Assembly: GCA_030613045.1 (NCBI GenBank)
Contig: JAUWMS010000113.1
Location: 1-7,393 of the forward strand
DNA: 7,393 bases
Direction: 5' to 3'
Source: Candidatus Latescibacterota bacterium
Lineage (GTDB): Bacteria > Latescibacterota > 4484-107
In this document: positions 1-6,174 of the stretch, piece after piece
Layout of the letters: every line of letters begins with the position of its first letter
How positions within the stretch are numbered: position 1 is the first letter of the stretch
Position numbers and translations under genes: made by a program
Notes under the pieces: model-generated
What the model saw: the letters and a program-made list of their open reading frames with translations, nothing else
Told to the model about the DNA's origin: nothing
Databases searched by the model: none

Positions 1-182
1 TCCTGCAGTTTATCGGAGCGATGTTCGGCCGGTACTATTTTCGGAAGCGCTTCGGAAAGGCGCAATGGGGAGCTTACGCGCCGATCCTGCTGGCGGGCTA
101 TTCCTGTGGCATAGGATTGATCAGCATGGTGTCCATTGCCGTCGCACTGATCGCGAAGGCGGTGTCGCACGTAGTCTTCTGA
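1..182 (+). CDS. C-terminal end of a multi-pass membrane protein, possibly DUF6785-like transporter (5' truncated)
   Basis: The reading frame is open from position 3 to a TGA at 180-182 and gives the last 59 residues of a protein whose start lies before the window. The visible part has a basic stretch (GRYYFRKRFG) followed by a long hydrophobic segment (about residues 28-56 of the fragment, from YAPILLAGYSCGIGL onwards), so it ends in at least one membrane helix. The pattern of a basic FRKRFG loop, a YAPILLAG segment and a short tail after the last helix reminds me of C-termini of oligopeptide-transporter-like DUF6785 proteins. It does not align obviously with the C-terminus of the protein at 1272-3233, so it would be a different subtype. 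The membrane assignment is read from the sequence; the family assignment is recollection and only moderately secure. The TPR lipoprotein gene follows 117 bases later. Confidence 0.6.
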   Translation, partial: LQFIGAMFGRYYFRKRFGKAQWGAYAPILLAGYSCGIGLISMVSIAVALIAKAVSHVVF

Positions 183-194
183 TTGCGGATTGCA
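181..194 (+). repeat. Two-unit heptanucleotide repeat (gattgcg/gattgca)
   Basis: Two adjacent 7-bp units, gattgcg (181-187) and gattgca (188-194), begin within the stop codon of the upstream gene. With two units and one mismatch this would be dismissed alone. It is listed because tandem 7-mers recur in other gaps of this window. Confidence 0.4.
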
Positions 195-201
195 GGCTAT
201 G

Positions 202-267
202 TAGCCACTAAGAGCACGAAGAACCCCTTGAGAAGTTCTTAGCGGAGCTTAGCGTTCTTCGTGGCTA
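202..267. repeat. Imperfect inverted repeat in the leader of the TPR lipoprotein gene
   Basis: The right arm gttcttcgtggcta (254-267) is the reverse complement of tagccac (202-208) joined to gaagaac (218-224). The left arm is interrupted by a 9-base insertion, taagagcac (209-217). The inner part alone, cacgaagaac (215-224) against gttcttcgtg (254-263), is a perfect 10-bp match. The centre repeats related words (agttcttagcgg, agcttagcg). Intergenic words of this kind (actaagagcacgaag, ttcttcgtggcta) recur in many bacterial genomes as far as I remember. The element could fold in the mRNA leader just ahead of the ribosome binding site at 290. Confidence 0.6.
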
Positions 268-289
268 AATCCGAAATTTTTACAAAAAC

Positions 290-296
290 GGAGGAG
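290..296 (+). promoter_or_regulatory. Ribosome binding site of the TPR lipoprotein gene
   Basis: The sequence ggaggag lies just before the ATG at 300; its ggagg core (290-294) is five bases upstream. It decides the start: the alternative in-frame GTG at 261 has no such site, lies inside the inverted repeat, and would place 13 polar residues ahead of an otherwise perfect lipoprotein signal peptide. Confidence 0.8.
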
Positions 297-299
297 CTT

Positions 300-1022
300 A
301 TGCTTAAAACAACTTACCTCGCGGCAATGGGAATATTTCTCGCGCTGCTGATGGGATGCGGAGGGGAGGAGGGGCCCTATGAGAAGGGCATGGCGTATTA
401 TCGATCCGGCGAGATCGGGAAGGCGATTCTGGAGTTGAAGAAGGCGGCTGAGCAGGATTCGACGATGGAGGTGTGCACCAATCTCGGGGCGATGCTCTAT
501 AATGAAGAGAAGGCCAAAGATGCGATAACGCTGTTCTGCAAAGCGGTCGAAGTGGATCCTTCCTCGGTCGTGGGACATCGGAGCTTAGCGTTTGCTTACG
601 CGGAGAAAGGCGTTCTGAATCGGGCGATTCGGGAATACGAGGCCGCGATTCGGCTGGATCCGCAAGACGCGGAGTCGTGCTTCAATCTGGCTTTGGTCTA
701 TCATCGCCGGGAGGAGTTGGATCGTTCCATCGCATACAACGAGATGGCGGTGGCGCGAGACCCCCGTTTTGTGGAGGCATACGTTAATCTCGGATTTGAC
801 TATGTCGAGCAGGGGATGGTGGATCGGGCGAGGACCTCTTTTGAGAAAGCAGTGGAGATCAATCCGCAATGTGCGAATGCAATCTATGGTGTAGCCCTGA
901 CTTATGAGGAAAAAGGACAGAGGGAAGAGGGAAGAGTGTGGTGGCGGAAGTATCTCAAATTGGAGCCGAAGGGAACCTGGGCGTATAAGGTTCGGGAGCG
1001 TATGGAAGAGGACAAGTCGTGA
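300..1022 (+). CDS. TPR-repeat lipoprotein
   Basis: This encodes a 240-residue predicted lipoprotein. The N-terminus MLKTTYLAAMGIFLALLMGC is a type II signal peptide with lipobox LMGC, so Cys20 would be lipidated and the protein anchored to a membrane facing the periplasm or outside. The rest is about six tetratricopeptide repeats (roughly residues 26-53, 57-87, 91-121, 124-155, 158-189 and 192-223). The usual TPR signatures are visible: paired small residues such as NLA/NLG, AI..Y..A, and the D-P or N-P turn ending each unit (VDP, LDP, RDP, INP, LEP). TPRs bind other proteins and carry no catalysis, so the likely role is a scaffold or assembly factor at the envelope; the partner is unknown. 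It lies between two membrane protein genes, 117 bases after the first and 249 bases before the second, which hints at but does not prove a shared job. Confidence in lipoprotein plus TPR is high; no specific function is claimed. Confidence 0.9.
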   Translation: MLKTTYLAAMGIFLALLMGCGGEEGPYEKGMAYYRSGEIGKAILELKKAAEQDSTMEVCTNLGAMLYNEEKAKDAITLFCKAVEVDPSSVVGHRSLAFAYAEKGVLNRAIREYEAAIRLDPQDAESCFNLALVYHRREELDRSIAYNEMAVARDPRFVEAYVNLGFDYVEQGMVDRARTSFEKAVEINPQCANAIYGVALTYEEKGQREEGRVWWRKYLKLEPKGTWAYKVRERMEEDKS

Positions 1023-1199
1023 ATGCAAGAATGATCAATCGACAGAACCACTCTCAAAAGGTTTCTCAGATGAGATGGCGCCCGGCAGTTCGTGCCTCGC
1101 AATGACGATAATAAACCTGTTTTGTCGCTACGAACGGAGTGGCGTCCTCTCGTTTTTGCATTTTTTGAAAGTGGCTGAACAGTGAAAATTCATCCCCTT

Positions 1200-1223
1200 A
1201 CGTTTTACGCTTCACGTTTTACG
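1200..1223 (+). repeat. Heptanucleotide repeat tract upstream of the transporter gene
   Basis: Consecutive 7-bp units acgtttt (1200-1206), acgcttc (1207-1213), acgtttt (1214-1220) and a partial acg share the acg phase. The tract lies 48 bases before the start codon at 1272. The surrounding gap (1023-1271) shows no gene and no convincing terminator. Confidence 0.65.
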
Positions 1224-1271
1224 GACATCACCATCTGCTTCTACTGTCAAAAATAAGAAAGGAGTCTGTTT

Positions 1272-3233
1272 ATGTCCGCTCCTCCCGAAGCGCATCCCGA
1301 AAAGAAATTCACCGGTTTTACCCTGCGTTCGCTTATTTTAGGATGTCTTGCCGCCGCGGTGGTCGGTGTGGGAGATCCTTTTTCCTATAATATCCTGCAC
1401 TCTTCCCTCCTTGCACACGATTACCTGCCGATGGGCGTAATCTTCCCCTTCATCCTGCTTGTAGCGGTGTTCAACGTAGCGCTCAAGGCGGTTCGGCGGG
1501 AGTGGGCTTTGAGGCCGCCGGAACTGTTGGTCGTCTTTGTCATGGGATGGATCGCTTCGACGCTCGTAAGCAACACCACGGGATACATCCTCGGAGCCAT
1601 CGCCGCTCCCTATTATTTTGCCTCCCCGGAGAACCAGTGGGCGCAGTTTTTCCATCGGCACATCTCTCAGTGGATGGTTTCCGGCGACGATAATAGCGCG
1701 GCAAAATGGTTTTTCGAGGGGCTCCCGCCCGGAGAACAGATCCCCTGGAGGCCGTGGATCATTCCGTTGTTCTGGTGGCTGAGCCTCATCTGCGTGATCT
1801 TCTTTGTGTGCTTTTGCATGGTGGCGATCCTGAGGAAGCAGTGGGTGGAGAAAGAACGATTGGTTTTCCCTTTGGCCGAGATTCCCATAGAGATGGTCCG
1901 GGAATCGGATTCGAGCACGCTCCTTCCGGCCTTTATGCGGGGTAGAGTCTTCTGGATCGGTGTTGCGGTTCCCTGCGCGATCCTCGTATGGAACATGTTT
2001 GGGTATTTCAACCCGCTGTTTCCCGCGATCCCGATGAGGAGTTCCTTTAGCGTCGCCCGATCCTTCCCCGCCATCACGACGAACATCTTTTTCCCATTGA
2101 TCGGCTTTGCGTTTCTGATCAACCTGGATGTATCGCTGAGTATCTGGTTCTTTTATCTATTGGGCGTGATCCAGATCGGCCTATCCAACCGGTTCGGGTT
2201 TGCGATGGGGACGGCGGATACGTATTGTTCCAGCAACGTGCCGATGGCGTGGCAGGGATTCGGGGCGCTGATCGTGATGGTGTTGTGGGGACTGTGGATG
2301 GCCCGAAGCCACCTGAAGGATGTGTTCCGAAAGGCCTTCGACAAAAAACATCCGGCGGACGACTCCGGGGAACTCGTGTCCTACCGAACTGCCGTTTTCG
2401 GATTGATCTTCGGCGTGATTTACATCACCGGCTGGTTGTATAAATCCGGCATGCAGGACATCCGGGTATTGGCGCTCTTTTTGTTCGGAGCTTTCATCCT
2501 GTTCCTCGGACTGACTCGTATTGTAATCGAGGGGGGGGTGGTTTTCTTAAGAGGGCCGATGATCTCCCAGGTGTTCACCGTGTACGCGGTGGGTTCTACG
2601 TCTATTGCCGGGCCCACCATGACGGCGCTGGCGTTCTCTTACGTCTGGAGCGCGGACATGAAATCCATCTTTATGGCAGCGACGGCGAATACGGCCAAAC
2701 TCCGCGACTCCATAGGCGGAAACAGAAAACAGATTTCGTATGCCATCGTGATTGCGGTGATCGTCGGCTTTGTCGTGTCTATTTCGTACACCCTCCATAT
2801 AGCCTACACACACGGCGCGTATAACTTCGGCCGCTATATCTTCCGGGCGGGCGCCACAGTGCCGTTCGACACGATGGTGGCCAAGATGAAAAATCCGTTC
2901 GAGGCCTTTCAGGGCGGGTTGCTCTTTCTCGGCATCGGCGGTGTGGTGATGGTGCTTCTGACGTTCCTGAGATACCGTTTTCTGTGGTGGCCGCTGCATC
3001 CTCTGGGATTTACCGTAGCTTCCACCCTCCCGATCAACTGGACCGCGTTTTCCATATTTATCGCCTGGGCGGCCAAATGGCTCATTATCCGGTTCGGCGG
3101 AGTGTCTCTGTACAGAGCGGCTCGCCCCTTCTTCTTCGGCCTGATCGTCGGCAGTTTCGTGGGCGTGGGCATCTCGTTCGCGGTGGACATGATCTGGTTT
3201 CCGGGACAGGGGCACGAGATCTATGGATGGTAA
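1272..3233 (+). CDS. DUF6785/DUF6784-type multi-pass membrane protein (oligopeptide-transporter-like)
   Basis: This is a complete 653-residue integral membrane protein. About 13-15 hydrophobic segments are visible, for example near residues 18-36, 55-74, 85-107, 163-186, 226-243, 270-303, 328-345, 374-392, 399-414, 489-511, 547-566, 591-607 and 619-640. I recognise the DUF6785/DUF6784 style from RPPELLVVFVMGW (81-93), ERLVFPLAEIPIEM (195-208), MAWQGFGALIVMVLWGLWMAR (325-345) and the C-terminal LWWPLHPLGF (571-580) with FIAWAAKWLIIRFGG. These proteins are regarded as distant relatives of oligopeptide transporters; their substrates are unknown to me, so transport is inference. The start is supported by aaaggag (1258-1264) seven bases before the ATG. 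An 8-G homopolymer (2531-2538) encodes part of EGGVV (residues 420-424). The gene ends in its own intrinsic terminator at 3345-3396. Confidence 0.85.
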   Translation: MSAPPEAHPEKKFTGFTLRSLILGCLAAAVVGVGDPFSYNILHSSLLAHDYLPMGVIFPFILLVAVFNVALKAVRREWALRPPELLVVFVMGWIASTLVSNTTGYILGAIAAPYYFASPENQWAQFFHRHISQWMVSGDDNSAAKWFFEGLPPGEQIPWRPWIIPLFWWLSLICVIFFVCFCMVAILRKQWVEKERLVFPLAEIPIEMVRESDSSTLLPAFMRGRVFWIGVAVPCAILVWNMFGYFNPLFPAIPMRSSFSVARSFPAITTNIFFPLIGFAFLINLDVSLSIWFFYLLGVIQIGLSNRFGFAMGTADTYCSSNVPMAWQGFGALIVMVLWGLWMARSHLKDVFRKAFDKKHPADDSGELVSYRTAVFGLIFGVIYITGWLYKSGMQDIRVLALFLFGAFILFLGLTRIVIEGGVVFLRGPMISQVFTVYAVGSTSIAGPTMTALAFSYVWSADMKSIFMAATANTAKLRDSIGGNRKQISYAIVIAVIVGFVVSISYTLHIAYTHGAYNFGRYIFRAGATVPFDTMVAKMKNPFEAFQGGLLFLGIGGVVMVLLTFLRYRFLWWPLHPLGFTVASTLPINWTAFSIFIAWAAKWLIIRFGGVSLYRAARPFFFGLIVGSFVGVGISFAVDMIWFPGQGHEIYGW

Positions 3234-3244
3234 TTTTGGACAGG

Positions 3245-3285
3245 ACACGGATGAACACGGATGAGCGGCTTAAAAAAATCCGTGT
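3245..3285. repeat. acacggatga direct repeat with inverted copy
   Basis: Two perfect adjacent 10-bp copies of acacggatga occupy 3245-3254 and 3255-3264. An inverted copy, atccgtgt (3278-3285), follows after a run of seven A's and can pair with either copy. The element sits 11 bases after the transporter stop codon, so it lies in the 3' untranslated region ahead of the terminator. Words of the form 'acacggatgaacacgg...atccgtgt' are familiar from intergenic DNA of unrelated bacteria; that is recollection, not a search result. Confidence 0.7.
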
Positions 3286-3344
3286 GGACGCGCTTCCATA
3301 GGGAGTGCGAGGACGTCAAAATGGTCCCCATAGACCACCGAGGG

Positions 3345-3396
3345 AAAAAGATAAAAGCCCCAACGCAAAATCGGATGAGGGCTTTTATCTTTTTTT
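3345..3396 (+). terminator. Intrinsic terminator after the transporter gene
   Basis: A perfect 16-bp stem is formed by aaaaagataaaagccc (3345-3360) and gggcttttatcttttt (3379-3394), with an 18-base loop, and the U-tract runs over 3390-3396. It lies 112 bases after the stop of the membrane protein gene and about 100 bases before the peptidase gene, so it separates the two transcription units. The left arm starts with five A's, so the hairpin might also act on the opposite strand, though no gene on that strand needs it. Confidence 0.85.
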
Positions 3397-3498
3397 GCGC
3401 GCGTTGCATGCGGCGCGATGAAGATTGAGGAGACATCCTTAAAAAAGAGAACCATTCCTCACCTTTTCATACGGGGCACATAAAAAACGGAGGAACCG

Positions 3499-4872
3499 AT
3501 GGTGCGAAAAAGTCTGCTAATAGGCATCCTGATCGGTCTGTTCTGGGCGGGCGTATGTTATGCGGGGCCTTATGCGATTGTGGTTCGGGAAAGGACGATG
3601 GCGATGCCGCGATGGGCGACGGTCGTGGATACGCTCCGTGCGCGGCACGATGGGGACGTTCTGGTGTACAAGGAATACAGGGAACTGCAGGATGGGCTGA
3701 AAGATCTGGCTCCCACGCACGTCTGCGTCGTGGCCGAACCGATAGATGTGAAGGACTATTTCGTCGCGGGCTTGCACCGTCTTTTCCGGGTCCTGGACGA
3801 CGATCCTTACGGAGACGCAATCTGGGGAATCGTGACGGGATATACGCCGGAGGACGCGCTGAGGATGGTGCGAGTGGGAAGCTTTCGGGTCCGCAAAATG
3901 CTCTCCGGAACCGTGGCGGGCAAAGGATGGCTGCCTTACGTACAGGAAGGCGTCTCCACGGCGGAGGGAGAATACGGCAGGATGTGGGTAAAAACTCCGG
4001 ACGGGACGATCGTGGATGGACTCGAGTGTCCGAGGGACCGCACCGAATTTTTGGTGAATCAGTTGAACTCGAACGCGTTCGATCTATTCATCACGAGCGG
4101 CCATGGGACGGAGCACTCGTGGCAATTGCACTATCCCTATCCCGACGAGGAGGGATTCTTCCGCTCCAGGGGGGGGCAGGTTTACGGGGATCCTTTCGAA
4201 GGCCCCGACGTGGAGGTGCATTCCACCAATCCGAAGATCTATTTCGGTCTGGGGAATTGCTACATCGGACGCGCGTGGGGGATGGACTGTATGGCGTTGG
4301 CCTGGATGCACAGCGGGGGAGCGTGTATGTACACGGGATACCTGATTCCCGAAGGAAAGAACAGCTATCAGCTCGGAGGCATGCCGGCGTATTTTTTCGT
4401 GCAGGATCGCTGCACCTGGCCGGAGGCGTTCTATCTGAACAATCAGGCGTTGCTCTTCGATCTGGAGAACGAGACCCCGGGCGTCCCGGCGATCCCTCAT
4501 GAGCGGTTCATCTCCGAGCAAAACGGAGCGGTGCTTTATGGCGATCCGGGACTGGACGTGCGTGTGGAGCCGGTGCGGAACCCCCTGTACGAGAAGAAAC
4601 TCACCATCACGTGGGGCGCACAGCGGGATACGGTGACCGTGAAGATCCGGATGAACGAGGAGGGCACGCCGGGCTTTACGGCCAAATGGGGAAATCGCCA
4701 TCCGATTGTGCTGCTCCCATTCCGGGCCAGGGAGACGAAAATCGAGCGGACTGATGCTTATGACGCCGTGGTGACGGACAATTTCGTGTTGATGTACGTA
4801 TGGAAAAAGGGCGACCCGCCGCTTCGGAAGGGAGAGGAACGCGAGGTGGTATTCACGAAAGAAAAGGACTGA
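3499..4872 (+). CDS. Secreted gingipain-like (family C25-like, clan CD) cysteine peptidase
   Basis: This is a 457-residue protein with a Sec signal peptide (KS at 4-5, hydrophobic 6-19, likely cleavage after CYA at residue 22). The centre carries the hallmarks of a clan CD cysteine peptidase: a hydrophobic strand ending in the catalytic-type His, FDLFITSGHGTEHSW (His202, Gly203), then a second strand ending in a nucleophile-type Cys, IYFGLGNCYIG (Cys254). Gingipains show the same order and similar wording (GHGSE..W, then IGNC). Further matches are MALAWMHSGGACMYTGY after the Cys and LYGDPGLDVR near residues 353-362, where C25 proteins carry a GDP motif. Residues about 365-457 look like a beta-rich C-terminal domain; no type IX sorting domain is evident. 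The ggagg at 3489-3493 supports the ATG at 3499. A G8 run (4169-4176) lies between the His and Cys codons. Peptidase activity and substrate are inference; the motif pair is seen directly. Confidence 0.8.
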   Translation: MVRKSLLIGILIGLFWAGVCYAGPYAIVVRERTMAMPRWATVVDTLRARHDGDVLVYKEYRELQDGLKDLAPTHVCVVAEPIDVKDYFVAGLHRLFRVLDDDPYGDAIWGIVTGYTPEDALRMVRVGSFRVRKMLSGTVAGKGWLPYVQEGVSTAEGEYGRMWVKTPDGTIVDGLECPRDRTEFLVNQLNSNAFDLFITSGHGTEHSWQLHYPYPDEEGFFRSRGGQVYGDPFEGPDVEVHSTNPKIYFGLGNCYIGRAWGMDCMALAWMHSGGACMYTGYLIPEGKNSYQLGGMPAYFFVQDRCTWPEAFYLNNQALLFDLENETPGVPAIPHERFISEQNGAVLYGDPGLDVRVEPVRNPLYEKKLTITWGAQRDTVTVKIRMNEEGTPGFTAKWGNRHPIVLLPFRARETKIERTDAYDAVVTDNFVLMYVWKKGDPPLRKGEEREVVFTKEKD

Positions 4873-4887
4873 AGTCCTCACTGCGAG

Positions 4888-4946
4888 GTCAGAAGTCAGA
4901 AGCCGGAAGTCAGAGGCCACTCACCACTCACCAATCCCCAATCCCC
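4888..4946 (+). repeat. Composite heptanucleotide tandem repeat abutting a start codon
   Basis: Read in 7-bp steps, the tract is gtcagaa (4888), gtcagaa (4895), gccggaa (4902) and gtcagag (4909). A three-base joint gcc follows, then actcacc (4919), actcacc (4926), aatcccc (4933) and aatcccc (4940), ending at 4946 with the ATG of the glycosyltransferase at 4947. Three unit types, each repeated, are thus strung together. The aatcccc unit is a rotation of CCCCAAT, which matches the cyanobacterial heptanucleotide STRR1 consensus CCCCA(A/G)T as I remember it. The tract fills most of the 74-base gap between peptidase and glycosyltransferase and leaves no Shine-Dalgarno sequence. Confidence 0.85.
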
Positions 4947-6062
4947 ATGATCTTTACTTTGATACTATTTTCCCTCGCCTCCCTTTACTTCGCAGCCGGG
5001 ATACTCCTGTTCATCGGCACGCTCAGGCTGCGGCGGGGCAGGAATCGGGAGCCGCTCCGGGCTTCGGTGGTGGTGGCCGTTCGGGACGGTCGCGACACCA
5101 TCGGGGCCTGTTTGAATGCGCTGATGGCGCAATCCTATCCGGAGGAGCGGGTTGAGGTGATCGTGGTGGACGACGGCTCCACGGATGGGACGTACGACAT
5201 TCTCAAGCGGTACAACGAGCTCCATCGGAATCTGAAAATTATGCGGGTCCAGGAAGGGTTCGGAAAGATCACGGGGAAACAGAGAGCTTTGGCGCAGGGA
5301 ATTCGTCTGGCACAGGGGGAGATCGTGCTTCATACGGATGCGGATTGCGCGCCGCCTCGGCGATGGATCGAGGAGGTGGTTTCCTATTTCGAGCCGGAGG
5401 TGGGCGTGGTTGTGGGATTTGCGTTGCCGTCGAGGTTACAGGGATTTTTTGAGCCGATCCGTGCGGCGGATCTGTTGTTTCTGCAAACCGTGGCCGCCGG
5501 ATTTGTGGGCTGGGGTCGGCCGCTGAGCGGGATTGGAAAAAATCTGGCGTTTCGAAAGGCGGCATACAGGCAAGTGGGCGGATTCGAGCGGATGGGACTC
5601 CAACTCAATGAAGATATGGCCTTGATTCAGAAGATCCGCCGGGAGACGAAGTGGCGGACGGTGGTTATGCAGAGGAGGGATGCCTGTGTACGAATGCAGG
5701 GGACGTCATCGCCGAGGGCATTCCTGCTGCGTCGAAAAAGATGGCTGGCGGCGGGATTCCGGAGTCATCCGGCATTATTCGCTACGCTGGGCTTTGTGTT
5801 CTGGACGCACGTGATGTTGTTGGTCTCGCTTCCGTTTCTGAGCCATCTTCCCGCGCTTTTGGTGTACTATTCCTATCTCGTGGTGGCGTGTGCGAATTTT
5901 GTGCTCATCGCCCAGGGGGCAACCATGACGCGCCGGTACGATCTCGTTCTGGCGTTTCCGATGTTTCAGGTGTTTTTCTGGATCTATACCACGCTTCTCG
6001 GCTTCGGCCTGCTATCGCCTGGCGGACGGAAGATGGAATGGCGGGGGAGGACGTACGGGTAA
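4947..6062 (+). CDS. Membrane-anchored family 2 glycosyltransferase
   Basis: This is a 371-residue GT2 enzyme (GT-A fold, nucleotide-sugar dependent) at the inner membrane. An N-terminal helix (about 3-25) precedes the catalytic domain, which shows VVVAVRDGRDTI (41-52), VIVVDDGSTDGT with Asp75/Asp76, the metal-binding DAD (131-133) in HTDADCAPPRRW, SGIGKNLAFRK (194-204) and the NED acid motif (221-223). RRKRW (262-266) sits where processive enzymes have QxxRW, with Arg for the Gln. Three C-terminal helices follow (about 277-299, 302-324, 336-358). The layout suits lipid-linked or exopolysaccharide sugar transfer; donor and acceptor cannot be read. I chose ATG 4947 because the hydrophobic helix begins there. 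The frame is open back to an ATG at 4800, but that would overlap the peptidase gene by 73 bases and translate the heptamer repeats. It is probably cotranscribed with the peptidase and ends before the terminator at 6175. Confidence 0.88.
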   Translation: MIFTLILFSLASLYFAAGILLFIGTLRLRRGRNREPLRASVVVAVRDGRDTIGACLNALMAQSYPEERVEVIVVDDGSTDGTYDILKRYNELHRNLKIMRVQEGFGKITGKQRALAQGIRLAQGEIVLHTDADCAPPRRWIEEVVSYFEPEVGVVVGFALPSRLQGFFEPIRAADLLFLQTVAAGFVGWGRPLSGIGKNLAFRKAAYRQVGGFERMGLQLNEDMALIQKIRRETKWRTVVMQRRDACVRMQGTSSPRAFLLRRKRWLAAGFRSHPALFATLGFVFWTHVMLLVSLPFLSHLPALLVYYSYLVVACANFVLIAQGATMTRRYDLVLAFPMFQVFFWIYTTLLGFGLLSPGGRKMEWRGRTYG

Positions 6063-6082
6063 ATTTGAGTGTCGGTTTGGAG

Positions 6083-6127
6083 GACGCGGAGCGTCGGGGT
6101 TGCGTTCCCACGCAGAGCATGGGAACG
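6083..6127. repeat. Two REP-like palindromes after the glycosyltransferase gene
   Basis: The first palindrome is gacgc (6083-6087) with gcgtc (6091-6095) around gga. The second is cgttccca (6103-6110) with tgggaacg (6120-6127), and its interior allows two more pairs (gc/gc around aga) after one mismatch. The wording 'cgttcccacgcagagc(a/g)tgggaacg' is a dispersed intergenic palindrome I recall from several phyla. It lies in the 3' untranslated region, 20 bases after the stop codon. Confidence 0.7.
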
Positions 6128-6142
6128 AGATAAATAATGCGT

Positions 6143-6167
6143 AGGGGCAAACCTCGTGTTTGCCCCT
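6143..6167. repeat. Third palindrome (aggggcaaac / gtttgcccct)
   Basis: A perfect 10-bp inverted repeat, aggggcaaac (6143-6152) and gtttgcccct (6158-6167), encloses a 5-base loop, ctcgt. It has no T-run after it, so it is probably a dispersed REP-type element or 3'-end stabilising hairpin and not a terminator. Confidence 0.75.
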
Positions 6168-6174
6168 TGTAGCG

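Noticed and set aside
261..299. GTG start at 261 for the TPR lipoprotein
   Set aside because: It lies within the inverted repeat, has no ribosome binding site and spoils the lipoprotein signal peptide that begins at ATG 300.
2547..3248. Antisense open frame of 233 codons over the transporter gene
   Set aside because: It is a charged, His/Arg-rich shadow of a hydrophobic coding region and has no recognisable domain.
3398..3417. cgcgc / gcgcg inverted repeat after the transporter terminator
   Set aside because: The arms are only 5 bp and low in complexity, with no sign of a dyad operator or second terminator.
3555..4502. Long + strand open frame (315 codons) inside the peptidase gene
   Set aside because: It is an out-of-frame shadow: Arg/Gly-rich, low-complexity translation, while the overlapping frame has a signal peptide and a matching catalytic motif pair.
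4084..4920. Antisense open frame of 278 codons over the peptidase gene
   Set aside because: The translation is His/Arg/Pro-rich without domain features and mirrors the codon bias of the sense gene.
4800..4946. Upstream extension of the glycosyltransferase to ATG 4800
   Set aside because: It would overlap the peptidase gene, translate the heptamer repeats into a polar 49-residue tail, and move the membrane helix away from the N-terminus.
4888..4946. CRISPR array
   Set aside because: The repeat units are 7 bp and contiguous, with no spacers and no cas genes nearby.
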